From Hymenobacter terrenus (GTDB taxonomy: Bacteria > Bacteroidota > Bacteroidia > Cytophagales > Hymenobacteraceae), in NCBI RefSeq assembly GCF_000972495.1, contig NZ_LATM01000003.1, positions 186,001 to 250,000 on the forward strand: a stretch of DNA of 64,000 bases. The letters are read 5' to 3'. Positions 32,095-43,863 of this stretch are shown piece by piece (position 1 is the first letter of the stretch; every line of letters starts with the position of its first letter). The notes under the pieces were generated by a model. That model ran no database searches and was not told the origin of the DNA. It worked only from the letters and a program-made list of their open reading frames with translations. Both the position numbers and the translations under genes were made by a program.

Positions 32095-33585
32095 CTACGC
32101 TCCGCGCACCGGCCGCTTGTCCAGAATGAGCTGGGTGCGGTAGTCGTAGAGGCTCTTTTCGAGGCCCACGGGGTAGGAGTGGGGGTTGAGGAAGCGCCGG
32201 ATGCTGGGGTCGAGGCTTTGCACTTCGCGCTGGGCGTGGGCGCGGCTTTCGGCCAGGGTGGGCAGGTCGAGCACGCGCCGGCCCTGGCGGAAAACCGGCT
32301 CCAGCAGCTCGCGGAAGGTGGTTTCGGGCTTGATGGCCAGGCGGCGGGTGATGTCGAGCGGGTCGACGAGGGTGATGGTATCGGGGAGGGGCTCGGCGGT
32401 GTTGTAGAGCATGTCGGCGCGGGGCTTGCCGTACTCGTTGAGGTAGCGGCGCACTTGCAGGATGCCCGGAATGCTGGTTTTGGCCACCTGCTCGGAGAGC
32501 TTGATGGTGAAATCCCAGCCCGAGTCGTCGGCTTTGCGCAGGGCAGCGAGCTTGTACACTCCGCCGAGGGCGGCCTGGTTGTAGGCCGTCACGAGCTGGG
32601 TGCCCACGCCCCAGGTGTCGATGCGGGCGCCCTGCTGCTTGAGGCTGGTGATGAGATTTTCCTCCAAATCATTGCTGGCCACGATGCGCGTGTTGGTAAA
32701 GCCGGCTTCGTCGAGCACCGCCCGCGCCTCGCGGCTGAGGTAGGCCAAGTCGCCCGAGTCGAGGCGGATGCCGGCCAGCTCGTGGCCGTTGGCGCGCATC
32801 TCGCGGGCCACGTGAATGGCCTGGCGCACGCCCTCCAGGGTGTCGTAGGTATCGACCAGAAACACGGAGTCGTCGGGGAAGGCCTGCGCGTAGGCCGAAA
32901 ACGCCTTAATCTCATCACCAAACGACATCACCCAGCTGTGGGCGTGGGTGCCGCGCACCGGAATGCCGTAGCGCTGCCCGGCCAGCACGTTGCTGGTGGC
33001 GTCGCCCCCGCCGAGGTAGGCGGCGCGGCTGGCTCCCAGGCCGCCATCGAAGCCCTGCGCCCGCCGCAGGCCAAACTCCAGAATCTGGTCGGTGGGCCCG
33101 GTGGCCTCGCGGATGCGGGCCGCCTTGGTCGTGACCAGGGTTTGGAAGTTGACCAGCGTGAGCAGGGCCGTTTCGAGCAGCTGGGCCTGCAACAAGGGGC
33201 CGCGCACCCGAATCAGGGGCTCGTTGCCGAATACCACGGTGCCTTCGGGCACGGCATCCATGTCGCAGGTGAACTTCAGCCCCCGCAGGTATTCGAGGAA
33301 ATCGGCGGGGAACAGCGCGGTGCCCTTGCTGCCGCGCAGGCTGCCCAGGTAGGCAAGGTCGTCTTCGGAAAAGTGCAGGTTTTCGAGCCAGTCCACGGCC
33401 AGGGCCAGCCCGGCCGCCACCGCGTAGCCCCCCTGAAACGGCGCCTTGCGGAAGTACAGGTGAAACACGGCTTCGCGGTCCTGCATGCCCTGCTGCCAGT
33501 AGCCGTAGGCCATCGTGAGCTGGTAAAGGTCGGTGACGAGGGCGAGCGAGGGCGCGTACAGGCCGGAAAGCGGAGCGGAGTTCAT
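32095..33585 (-). CDS. Nicotinate phosphoribosyltransferase
   Basis: The 496-residue enzyme joins nicotinate and PRPP to give nicotinate mononucleotide in NAD salvage. It has LVTDLYQLTMAYGYWQQGM at the N terminus, FGLRRAQGFDGGLGASRAAY, SNVLAGQRYGIPVRGTHAHSW (quoted in part; it contains the conserved His region), IRLDSGDLAYLSREAR and ASNDLEENLI. The ATG at 33585 is chosen. A frame extension to 33678 adds a poor N terminus. The gene stands alone, with a perfect palindrome after its stop. Confidence 0.94.
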   Translation of the reverse strand: MNSAPLSGLYAPSLALVTDLYQLTMAYGYWQQGMQDREAVFHLYFRKAPFQGGYAVAAGLALAVDWLENLHFSEDDLAYLGSLRGSKGTALFPADFLEYLRGLKFTCDMDAVPEGTVVFGNEPLIRVRGPLLQAQLLETALLTLVNFQTLVTTKAARIREATGPTDQILEFGLRRAQGFDGGLGASRAAYLGGGDATSNVLAGQRYGIPVRGTHAHSWVMSFGDEIKAFSAYAQAFPDDSVFLVDTYDTLEGVRQAIHVAREMRANGHELAGIRLDSGDLAYLSREARAVLDEAGFTNTRIVASNDLEENLITSLKQQGARIDTWGVGTQLVTAYNQAALGGVYKLAALRKADDSGWDFTIKLSEQVAKTSIPGILQVRRYLNEYGKPRADMLYNTAEPLPDTITLVDPLDITRRLAIKPETTFRELLEPVFRQGRRVLDLPTLAESRAHAQREVQSLDPSIRRFLNPHSYPVGLEKSLYDYRTQLILDKRPVRGA

Positions 33586-33727
33586 AAAAGGCAACAGAAA
33601 AAGGCGTTGAATTATGGTGCAAAGGAAGCTACGGAAGAGGCAATAAGTGTTGGCGGGCGCTGGGGCCTCCCGTCTCACCTTGTGCCCGCTGCCGCCAGCC
33701 TCCGCAGATAGGGCAAGCTGGGCCGCC

Positions 33728-35095
33728 CTACGTCCGGCTCACGATTACCTGCTCCTTCTTAATCCCGAGCTTCTCCATTTTGGCTTCCAGGGTTGTCGGC
33801 TTCATGCCCAGGATAATAGCGGCGCCCTTTTTACCCCGGATACGCCCTTTGCACTGCTGCACGGCGGCCAGAATGCGCGCGCGCTCCAGCAGGTCCAGCT
33901 CTTCTTTCAGGGAAGTGCTTTCCGGCCGCTCCGGGCCGGGACTGCTGGCCGCCACGCCCGGCGCCGTGGGAGGGGCCTGTAGCCGCCGGGCCCAGGTCAG
34001 GGTGCCGGAGCAGATGATGACGGCCTGTTCCACCAGGTTTTCCAGCTCCCGGATGTTGCCCGGCCAGGAGTAGGCCAGCAGCTCGTCGAGGGCCGCTTGC
34101 TGAATGCCGAGGTAGGGCTTGCCCAAGGCCCGCGCAAACTTGCGGGCAAAGTGCTGGGCCAGCAGCGGAATATCGGCTGGCCGCTCCCGCAAAGCCGGCA
34201 CGTGAATGGGGAGCACGCTGAGCCGGTAGAATAAATCGGCCCGGAACCGGCCGGCAACCACTTCCTCTTCCAGCGCCCGGTTGGTGGCAGCCACCACGCG
34301 CACGTCGACCTTCACCACCGCATTGCCCCCCAGGCGTTCGAGTTCCCGCTCCTGGAGCACCCGCAGCAGCTTGCCCTGTAGCTCCAGGGGCAGCTCCCCA
34401 ATCTCGTCGAGGAAGATAGTGCTGCCCTGGGCCAGCTCGAACTTGCCCACCCGCTTCTCCACGGCGCCGGTGAAGGCCCCCTTCTCGTGGCCGAACAGCT
34501 CACTCTCAATCAGGTTGGCGGGCAGGGCCGCGCAATTGAGCTTGATGAGGGTTCGTTCCCGGCGCGGCGACAGGTTGTGCAGGGCGCGGGCAATAAGCTC
34601 CTTGCCCGTGCCGGTTTCGCCGGTGATAAGTACCGTGGCGGCCGTATTCGCCACTTGGCTAATTTGCTCGAATACGTGGTGTATCATGGGGCTGTCGCCC
34701 ACGATTTCTCCAAAGTTGTGGGCCGTTCTAACCTCTTCGGCCAAGTACTTCTTCTCCTGCTCGGCGCGTTTGCGCAGCTGGTTTAGTTCTTCGTGGGCCA
34801 CCAGATTTTCCACCACCAACGCAATCTGGGCGGCGAAGGGCAGCAGTTGCCGCAGGTCATCGTCGGTGAAGGCATAAGGGGGCCGGCTGCCGAGGACCAG
34901 CACCGAGTACAGGCCATTCCGCACGGGCAGCGGCAACTCCAGCACCGAGGCAATGCCGAGCCCGTCGCGCTGGAGCTGATAGAGCTGGTGCTGCTTGCAC
35001 AAGGCCGCGAAGGCTTCACCCGTATAAATGGCTGGTTGGGGGGAGCGCTGGGTGAGCAGGGCAGTTACCTCCGCTTCCGTGGCTGAGTGCGCCAC
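33728..35095 (-). CDS. Sigma54-dependent activator with truncated GAF domain
   Basis: The 455-residue frame holds the C-terminal half of a GAF domain ([21 protein letters not shown]). An intact sigma54 AAA+ domain follows, with Walker [15 protein letters not shown] and Walker [14 protein letters not shown] Fis-like helix-turn-helix closes it ([20 protein letters not shown]). The N terminus is abrupt: the frame is open upstream only to a stop at 35156-35158 and reads RPPAIVKSDGQFSDITDAS before the GTG. Right there begins the truncated regulator on the same strand, so the first part of this protein appears to have been deleted. It may lack normal signal input or be a pseudogene. Confidence 0.8.
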   Translation of the reverse strand: MAHSATEAEVTALLTQRSPQPAIYTGEAFAALCKQHQLYQLQRDGLGIASVLELPLPVRNGLYSVLVLGSRPPYAFTDDDLRQLLPFAAQIALVVENLVAHEELNQLRKRAEQEKKYLAEEVRTAHNFGEIVGDSPMIHHVFEQISQVANTAATVLITGETGTGKELIARALHNLSPRRERTLIKLNCAALPANLIESELFGHEKGAFTGAVEKRVGKFELAQGSTIFLDEIGELPLELQGKLLRVLQERELERLGGNAVVKVDVRVVAATNRALEEEVVAGRFRADLFYRLSVLPIHVPALRERPADIPLLAQHFARKFARALGKPYLGIQQAALDELLAYSWPGNIRELENLVEQAVIICSGTLTWARRLQAPPTAPGVAASSPGPERPESTSLKEELDLLERARILAAVQQCKGRIRGKKGAAIILGMKPTTLEAKMEKLGIKKEQVIVSRT

Positions 35096-35135
35096 CGGGG
35101 AGGCATCGGTGATGTCGGAAAACTGTCCGTCGCTC

Positions 35136-35537
35136 TTAACTATAGCGGGAGGTCTTTACGCGCTGGTCCAGCACTACTACTGGCACTCCCCGGTCGTAAA
35201 TCTCTTGCACGGCTGGTGCTACCGTGATGTTATTTGTGCCGCAAGGCGTGACAATTAATAAATCTATTTCCCCGGGGCGCAGGGCTCTTATCTGAGCCAA
35301 CTGCTTTTCCGGTCCTTTGTCACCGCTGCTAACCACCCGAAACTGCACCTCTGGGTGGAAGATCAGCCCCCGGTTCATCCCGTCCAACAGGGCTTGGCGC
35401 CAGCCCCCGCCAGCGCCGCATTGTGATAAGACAATGCGATAGGCGGGGCGTTGCGAAGACTTTGGGGCGCACCCCATGGGTAGCCCCGCGCACAGGCTCC
35501 CTATCAGAAGCAGGAAGAACTGGAAATAAGCCCTCAC
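35136..35537 (-). pseudogene. Truncated periplasmic-sensor hybrid two-component regulator (N-terminal remnant)
   Basis: The 133-residue frame aligns by eye with the first ~145 residues of the complete hybrid regulator at 52346: YRIVLSQCGAGGGWRQAL against YRIVFSQCTSKGLWRQAM, then FHPEVQF, DLLIVTPC and GVPVVVLDQ against GLPVVVLDQ. It stops just after SRYS, where the intact protein continues with RRYTAYVG. The rest of the sensor, kinase, receiver and AraC parts are gone. It has a signal-like start with Cys (LCAGLPMGC). It is the remnant of a local deletion that also trimmed the next gene. Confidence 0.85.
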
Positions 35538-35767
35538 AGGAAATCGGGCGGGAAATACAAAGAGTAAGGACAGGCCTGAAAATATTGAACTAAGGGCGAA
35601 AGCGCCGGTAGTAAGGAGGAGATATGAGCATCATTTTACCGCCTGCTGCAACAAGGCGTTTGGCGAGCTACTCCTGCAAGAGTGATTATTCAGCTTCGTC
35701 TTTTAGTGAGGCGGTTTTACTGGTTAGCGGCTATAGAATGGGAAAGAGCGTTTATTGTGGCAATACT

Positions 35768-38492
<2,725 letters not shown>

Positions 38493-38520
38493 GGGAATTA
38501 CGTGGTGTAGAGGTGAAAAA

Positions 38521-39906
38521 CTACTTCAGCTCCTTGATTTTAATGCTCCGAAACGACACGTTGTTGCCGTGGTCTTGCAGCAGAATGTGCCCAGCCGGCG
38601 CCTCCCCGAAATTGGGCCAGGTTTTATACTTGCTGATGGCCACCAGGTCCCGGAACGCCTGCGAGCCGCGCGTGTATTCCAGCACTTTCGCGCCGTTGAG
38701 GTAGTGCTCCACGCGGTTGTCGGGGTACACCACCACGCGCCCCACGTTCCACTCCCCAATCTTGTGGATGAAGCGCGGGCTCTTGTCGGCTTTTATCAGG
38801 TCGTAGAGCGAGGCCAGCGTGCGGTTGCCCTCGCGGCCGAGCTTGGCATCGGGATGCAGCTCATCGTCAAGTACCTGGTACTCCAGGCCAATGGCCGAGC
38901 CCTGGCTTTTTTCGGCCAATGTCACGAAGTATTTCACGCCGCTGTTAGCGCCCGGCGTCAGCTTGAATTCAAAAGACAGGTCGAAGGCCTTGTATTGGTC
39001 GACGGTCACAATGTCGCCCCCGTTGGTTGATTCCTGGCCTTCCGAGGGCAGCACGCTGATGGCGCCGTCGGCCACCTGCCAGCCCTTGGCGGGGAAGTCC
39101 GGGCCTTTGGCACTGCGCCAGCCCGCCGGTGTTTTGCCATCAAAGAGCAGCTTCCAGCCGTGCTGCTTCTCGTAGGCGGTAAGCTGGTTGGGGGCGAAGT
39201 TGGCCACGTAGATGTCCGCTGGGAAAGCGCTGGATTTCAGGTTGGTGGTTTTGATTCTGATGTTCTTGAAGAACACCTTCTTGCCGGCCTGCTCCCTGGA
39301 ACTAATGGCGTGGACCTGCAAGCCGATGAAGCCCTGGGCGTCCACGGGGTCCACCACGTAGGCCACGGGCGTGCCGTTGAGCCAGGTTTTGGTTTCGTTG
39401 CCGATGCATTCCACGGTCAGGTGGTTATACTGCCCCACCTTGAAGAGCGGTTTGGCCTTGGCATTCAGGTCGAGCGGGTACAGCCATTGCCGCCGCGCCT
39501 CGTCGTAGATGCCGCCCGACCAGCTGCGCGCCGAAGGGTCAATTTCTACCTGCCGGCCGTACACCTTGTTCTCGAAGCCCGGCGTGTTGAAGTGGCTGCG
39601 CGTCTGCACCCCCGAGTTACTGACTGCGCTTTCCACCATGATGTCCAGCTCCAGCTGAAAGTCGCCGTATTCTTTTTCCGTCACCAGAAAGGTGTTATCC
39701 GAACCCTCCACCGTGGTTCCGACAATGGCGCCGTTTTCCACCTGGTAGTCGGCTGTGCCCGCTACGCGCTTCCAGCCCGTCAGGGTCTTGCCGTCGAACA
39801 GGTTCTGCCAGGTATCGGCGGCCTTCGTGGGCGCGGCACGAGGCTGCACGAAACCCATCAAGGCCACGGTGGAGAGGGAAGCGAAGGATAAAAGCGTTTT
39901 CATCAT
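38521..39906 (-). CDS. Secreted protein with two DUF1080 (3-keto-disaccharide hydrolase) domains
   Basis: The 461-residue protein starts with a signal peptide (MMKTLLSFASLSTVALMG) and contains two concanavalin-like DUF1080 domains. The first begins WQNLFDGKTLTGWKRV (about residue 35) and the second GWKLLFDGKTPAGWRSAKG (about 262). Each has the family GGDIVT/NTFLVTE-type and NSGV segments. DUF1080 proteins have been linked to hydrolysis of 3-keto-glycosides made by Gfo/Idh dehydrogenases. The start is at the double ATG 39906; a much longer open frame upstream is not protein-like. Its former partner Gfo/Idh gene directly downstream is broken, while an intact one lies at 41659. Confidence 0.88.
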   Translation of the reverse strand: MMKTLLSFASLSTVALMGFVQPRAAPTKAADTWQNLFDGKTLTGWKRVAGTADYQVENGAIVGTTVEGSDNTFLVTEKEYGDFQLELDIMVESAVSNSGVQTRSHFNTPGFENKVYGRQVEIDPSARSWSGGIYDEARRQWLYPLDLNAKAKPLFKVGQYNHLTVECIGNETKTWLNGTPVAYVVDPVDAQGFIGLQVHAISSREQAGKKVFFKNIRIKTTNLKSSAFPADIYVANFAPNQLTAYEKQHGWKLLFDGKTPAGWRSAKGPDFPAKGWQVADGAISVLPSEGQESTNGGDIVTVDQYKAFDLSFEFKLTPGANSGVKYFVTLAEKSQGSAIGLEYQVLDDELHPDAKLGREGNRTLASLYDLIKADKSPRFIHKIGEWNVGRVVVYPDNRVEHYLNGAKVLEYTRGSQAFRDLVAISKYKTWPNFGEAPAGHILLQDHGNNVSFRSIKIKELK

Positions 39907-40495
39907 GCTAATTCTTTGAAGTGAGGTTGGTAGTTGATTTGACGGGCCCGAGGGCCGCGTAGCGTGTAAAGAAAGGCTGCTGGTCTGGCTTGCGTCCTGC
40001 AGCCTCTGTCGCAACCGACGCCCTCCACTGGCTTGGTACTTGGCTGGCCTTGAGCAGTTCGGGATAGCGCAGCTGCTCTGGTGGTTTGTGCTAACTGCTG
40101 CCTTGCGCCACGTGCTGGTGCGAGCTGGCCAGCGCGGTCGATACCAATGAAGGTGCATATGCCCGGCACAACTTTGGTATTTTGATAAATGGCAGGCCAT
40201 TAAACAGCTAGCTATAAAAAAGGAAAAGTATCGGTGAAACTGATATCGCAAGTGCTACTTGCTTCAGCTGGTTCAACGCACAAAACCGAATTGACCGAAA
40301 CTACTATGTTTTAAAACGAAACCTAACCTGATTCTCTGCCAAAGGTAGAAGAGCCACCCATTAAAAAAGAAGAAAAACAAGTGAATTATTTGCGCAAACG
40401 TTTGCGATATGATTAACGAATGAAAACAGGTGTTTTATAAAAGTTGGCAATGAGCCTACTAGCAGTTTTTTACTTTTTCAGGTGACTAGTTGCTA
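39907..40495. other. Long divergent intergenic region
   Basis: No supported gene was found in about 590 bases. A frame on the minus strand to 40169 is Arg/Gln-rich and lacks protein features. The stretch becomes strongly AT-rich after 40150 and contains a LacI-type palindrome at 40393. It probably holds the promoters for the leftward DUF1080 and rightward ApbE transcripts. Confidence 0.5.
40393..40406. promoter_or_regulatory. LacI-family operator-like palindrome
   Basis: CGCAAACGTTTGCG is a perfect 14-base palindrome with the central CG typical of LacI/GalR-family operators. It lies in an AT-rich gap 242 bases before the ApbE start and 487 bases from the DUF1080 start. No LacI-type regulator is encoded in the window. 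Confidence 0.55.
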
Positions 40496-40636
40496 ATGAC
40501 AGTAAGACACCTACACACAATTACTTTAACTTTATCAGCTAGCATAACTACCGCTACTGCTGCTTATGTTTATGCTCCCTTGCCGGCGCGTGGTCCTATA
40601 GCTACCACCAGCGGCCCCAAGTTAGGGGCGAATTAA
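40496..40636 (+). CDS. Possible small protein, 46 residues
   Basis: The frame gives a Thr/Ala-rich segment (TITLTLSASITTATAAYVY) like a weak signal or membrane anchor, then a Pro/Gly-rich tail. It ends 12 bases before the ApbE start on the same strand, a normal operon spacing. No family is recognised, and chance cannot be excluded. Confidence 0.35.
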   Translation: MTVRHLHTITLTLSASITTATAAYVYAPLPARGPIATTSGPKLGAN

Positions 40637-40648
40637 TATTATCAAGTC

Positions 40649-41662
40649 GTGGCGTTCCACTTTTTGCTTGCGCTAATTCTAGGATGGTCTTCGCCTTCGT
40701 TGGGCGGTGCTCCGCTTTGCCCGTATCAGCTACGGGGCTACGCGCAAGGTACCACCTACAGCATCACCTACTACGCGCCCGACAGTGTCGTGACTAAGGC
40801 AGACGTGGACAGGCAATTGGCAGAAATTGACCATTCGCTTTCGCTTTACGAGCCGGGCTCGCTCATCAACCAATTCAATGCCTCGCCCAAAGGCCTAGTG
40901 GCCGACCCGCACTTAAAGCGGGTCGTTGCCAAAGCGCTTCGGGTTTACCAGGAAACCGACGGCCTCTTCGATGCGACCGTGGAACCCTTGGTTGCCGCCT
41001 GGGGATTCGGCATGAGTCGCGCCGCCACCACGCCCACGCCCGCGGCTATTCAGGCCATTCTGACGAGCGTGGGCTCCGACAAACTGGGACTGCGGGGCGA
41101 CTCATTGGTGAAAACCGTTCCTGCCCTGCATCTCGACCTCAATGGCATTGCGCAAGGCTACACCGTGGATGTGCTGGCCACGCTGCTGGAACGCAAACGC
41201 ATCCGCAACTACCTGGTGGAGCTGGGCGGGGAAATCCGGGTGCGGGGCCGCAAGTGGCCGAGCGGGGAGCTGATGCGCATCGGCATTGAGCGACCCGACA
41301 CCAATGCCCTGAACGCGCCCGTGATGCAGCAGGTGCTGCGCTTGGCGGCCGGCGGGGTCACCACTTCCGGCAACTACCGCCAATTCCACCAAACCGGCAC
41401 ACGAAGGAATGCGCACCTCATCAACCCCAAAACGGGGTATCCCTTCCAGAACGAGCTGATTAGTGCGACCGTGGTTGCCCCCGACGCCCTCACGGCCGAC
41501 GCCTACGACAATGCCCTGATGGGCATGGGCCTGGCCCACGCGCTGGTTTTCCTGCGGCAACACGCCGATTTACAAGCCTACCTCATCTACCAACGCCCCG
41601 ATGGCACCACTGCCGAAACGGCCACGCCCGGCTTTCAACAGCTACTTCAGATTCAGCCATGA
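40649..41662 (+). CDS. FAD:protein FMN transferase
   Basis: The 337-residue protein has an N-terminal signal-like segment (FHFLLALILGW). The ApbE core follows: GYAQGTTYSITYY, a DHSLSLYEPGSLINQFN region, LNGIAQGYTVDVL, YLVELGGEIRVRG, GGVTTSGNYRQF, HLINPKTGYPF, and the C-terminal ALTADAYDNALMGMG with conserved Asp/Ala. It attaches FMN covalently to a Thr/Ser of a target flavoprotein in the periplasm. The start is GTG at 40649. It overlaps the next gene by four bases (ATGA). No obvious target flavoprotein is encoded in the window. Confidence 0.9.
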   Translation: MAFHFLLALILGWSSPSLGGAPLCPYQLRGYAQGTTYSITYYAPDSVVTKADVDRQLAEIDHSLSLYEPGSLINQFNASPKGLVADPHLKRVVAKALRVYQETDGLFDATVEPLVAAWGFGMSRAATTPTPAAIQAILTSVGSDKLGLRGDSLVKTVPALHLDLNGIAQGYTVDVLATLLERKRIRNYLVELGGEIRVRGRKWPSGELMRIGIERPDTNALNAPVMQQVLRLAAGGVTTSGNYRQFHQTGTRRNAHLINPKTGYPFQNELISATVVAPDALTADAYDNALMGMGLAHALVFLRQHADLQAYLIYQRPDGTTAETATPGFQQLLQIQP

Positions 41663-42885
41663 CCAACCTAGAGCGCAGAGATTTTATCAAAAAAACCGGC
41701 CTGCTGAGCGGGGGACTGCTACTGGGCCACGGGCTGGCCTCGACCCTCGCCGCCGCGGCTCCAACTGCCAATAAGCTGAAAATCGGCATCATCGGCTGCG
41801 GAGACAGGGGCAAGGGGCTGCTGAAGGTGTTGCAGGAATTGCCCGACCAGTTTGAGGTCGTCGCGCTGTGCGATGAGCTGCCGTTTCGCCTGCGCGATGC
41901 TCAGCAAATGGCGCCCGCCCGCAAGCTGAAAACCTACGCCGACTACCGGGCCCTGCTCGACGCGCCCACCGTGGAAGCCGTTATCATCGCCGTGCCGCTG
42001 TACCTGCATTATGCCGTGGCTAAAGCCGCGCTGCTGGCCGGCAAGCAGGTGTACCTGGAGAAAACCATGACCTACGACAGTCAGCAGGCGGCAGAGCTGG
42101 TGGCCCTGGCGCGGCAGCGTCCCGGCCAAACGCTGCAAGTCGGCCACCAATACCGCTCGTCCCCGCTCTACTACCGCGTCAAGGAAATGATTGCGCAGGG
42201 CTACCTGGGCAAAGTGACGCAGATTGACTGCCGCTGGGACCGCAACGGCAGCTGGCGGCGCCCGGTGCCTGAGCCCGGCCTGGAACGCAAAATCAACTGG
42301 CGCATGTACCGTGAGTACTCCGGGGGCCTGGTCGCAGAGCTACTGTCTCACCAGCTCGACTTTATCCACTGGGCTTTCGACACCTCGCCCGACGAGATAT
42401 TCGGCACCGGGGGCATCGACTATTACAAAGACGGCCGCGAAACTTACGACAACGTGCAAGTGATGGTGCGCTACGCCCGTGAGGGCATGGTCGGCAGCTT
42501 CGGCGCTACCTGTGGTAATGCGCGCGACGGCTACCTGTTCAAACTCAAGGGTACCAAAGGCACCATTTCGCTGCTCATTGACGAAGGCATTTATTATCCC
42601 GAGAAAGAAACGCTGAAGCAGTACGGCACTGTGGACGGCGTAACCGGGGCCACCAAAATCGTGTGGGATAAGAACGGCGGCATTCCTATCACCACCGGGC
42701 CGGGGCCGCTGAAAGACGGCTCCTGGTACGCTCTGCGTGATTTTCACCGGGCCGTGAGCGAGAAGAAGCTGCCCGATTCCAACGTGTTCACCGGGGCGCG
42801 GGTGGCATGCGCCGTGCACCTGGCCAATCAGGCCATCTACAACCACACCATCGAAAAGTGGCGGCCGGAGTTCAGCTTCAGCTAG
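41659..42885 (+). CDS. Gfo/Idh/MocA-family oxidoreductase with Tat-type signal
   Basis: The 408-residue protein starts NLERRDFIKKTGLLSGG, a twin-Arg signal found in many exported Gfo/Idh proteins of Bacteroidota. The Rossmann motif is LKIGIIGCGDRGKGLL. EKTMTYDSQQA replaces the more common EKP-type motif, and a C-terminal alpha/beta domain with HQLDFIHWAFDTSPDEIFGTG follows. It probably oxidises a sugar or glycoside with bound NAD. The ATG overlaps the ApbE stop, so the two are co-translated. It may supply the 3-keto substrate of the DUF1080 protein. Confidence 0.88.
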   Translation: MTNLERRDFIKKTGLLSGGLLLGHGLASTLAAAAPTANKLKIGIIGCGDRGKGLLKVLQELPDQFEVVALCDELPFRLRDAQQMAPARKLKTYADYRALLDAPTVEAVIIAVPLYLHYAVAKAALLAGKQVYLEKTMTYDSQQAAELVALARQRPGQTLQVGHQYRSSPLYYRVKEMIAQGYLGKVTQIDCRWDRNGSWRRPVPEPGLERKINWRMYREYSGGLVAELLSHQLDFIHWAFDTSPDEIFGTGGIDYYKDGRETYDNVQVMVRYAREGMVGSFGATCGNARDGYLFKLKGTKGTISLLIDEGIYYPEKETLKQYGTVDGVTGATKIVWDKNGGIPITTGPGPLKDGSWYALRDFHRAVSEKKLPDSNVFTGARVACAVHLANQAIYNHTIEKWRPEFSFS

Positions 42886-42968
42886 CGAAGGCGGCACTGA
42901 TTGGTTTCAACGTGGTATTGCGGCTGGGGCTTTTTTGCACCGTGCCCGTCGCGATTCAACCGTATATG

Positions 42969-43010
42969 AAATAGGGGAAAACCTCCGGAGTCGGAAGTTT
43001 TCCCCTATTT
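42969..43010. terminator. Bidirectional terminator
   Basis: AAATAGGGGAAAACCTCC pairs with GGAAGTTTTCCCCTATTT with one mismatch around a six-base loop. It separates the rightward Gfo/Idh gene from the leftward lipoprotein. Confidence 0.75.
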
Positions 43011-43042
43011 GTTGAACAGCACCCTCGTGCTAACCAATCATT

Positions 43043-43483
43043 TTACTTCTTGGCGTACACGAGCGTATAGATTTTCATGTTCGTCGGCACAACCCGTGGA
43101 GTCAACTTCATGGACGCATCAGTCAACTCACTTATATCATATTCCTGGTTATTAAAGGTGAGGGTGACATCATTATTCGCAAGGGTCCAAGTAGTTTCTT
43201 CTACTTGAAGATCATCTGGGTCGCACTTAGTTGGGCCTTCGTTTAGGACGGCAAGGTTGGGCCTCGTAAAACGAATGAAGTCATCTTGTTCACAAGCATC
43301 ATATTCCTCCGCATATACACTAGTCGTCGTCGTTGAACCGATTGTTGTCTCAAGGTAATCCTTCAACACCCAGTCCTTATCGACTAATAAATCGGTGCGT
43401 GATGGAGTCGGGGGAGTGTCTTTATCATCGTCGCAGGCAGAAAACAGGATGGCTCCGGCGGCCAATAGGGTGAGCTTATTCAT
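43043..43483 (-). CDS. Lipocalin-like lipoprotein
   Basis: The 146-residue protein has a lipoprotein signal (LLAAGAILFSAC) followed by an acidic linker (DDDKDTPPTP). A small beta domain of the lipocalin-like type follows, with WVLKDYLETTIGS, DDFIRFTRPNLAVLNEG, TWTLANNDVTLTFN and LVYAKK. Four Cys are present, one for the lipid and others possibly in disulfides (ACEQ, KCDPD). Such proteins are common surface or periplasmic lipoproteins of unknown role in Bacteroidota. The gene stands alone before a bidirectional terminator. Confidence 0.8.
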   Translation of the reverse strand: MNKLTLLAAGAILFSACDDDKDTPPTPSRTDLLVDKDWVLKDYLETTIGSTTTTSVYAEEYDACEQDDFIRFTRPNLAVLNEGPTKCDPDDLQVEETTWTLANNDVTLTFNNQEYDISELTDASMKLTPRVVPTNMKIYTLVYAKK

Positions 43484-43551
43484 GAAAACTGGAGTATTCT
43501 AAAATGTATGTTGTGAAAAAAAGAGTGTACAGGTAGCCCCGTTAACGGGGG

Positions 43552-43863
43552 CTATTTGTAAGCATGAGGGAGCCAACAGACAAAAGGTTGTGTGGGGTAG
43601 GAAATTTCTTTTCTCGCTTGCGCCTCGCCCCACCGGCGGTTTTTTTGTCCTTTTCTCCCGTAGCTGATGGCATTGAAGTCGCGTTTGGAGAAGTGAACCT
43701 CAACGCTGTCCTCGTTTTTCCAAAGAAACAAGCCCGTTTTGGGGTCAAGCGGATAGCGGACGCTGACAAAAATGTTTGAAAAGAGAATGGACGGGCGTGG
43801 AATCAAAACCTGGACATCGTGCATGATGATGCCATTGACCTTGGTGGTAGAAAAATCAGCCAT
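43552..43863 (-). CDS. Hypothetical protein, 103 residues
   Basis: The frame begins with MADFSTTKVNGIIMHDVQVL and contains a plausible hydrophobic/aromatic middle (ILFSNIFVSVRYPLDPKTGLFLWKN). Its ATG overlaps the end of the preceding frame near 43856-43863. The C-terminal 25 residues look less protein-like. Because the neighbour upstream seems frameshifted, this could be a separate small protein or the displaced C-terminal part of the same damaged gene. Unrecognised. Confidence 0.35.
   Translation of the reverse strand: MADFSTTKVNGIIMHDVQVLIPRPSILFSNIFVSVRYPLDPKTGLFLWKNEDSVEVHFSKRDFNAISYGRKGQKNRRWGEAQARKEISYPTQPFVCWLPHAYK

Noticed and set aside
31909-33711. 600-codon open frame on the plus strand opposite pncB
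   Set aside because: It is antisense to pncB, with a repetitive Gly/Ala/Val/His composition and no motif. It also runs through the 30-bp palindrome.
39903-40169. 88-codon minus-strand frame before the DUF1080 gene
   Set aside because: It is in frame with neither a signal peptide nor a motif and is rich in Ala, Arg and Gln. It is probably part of the untranslated leader.
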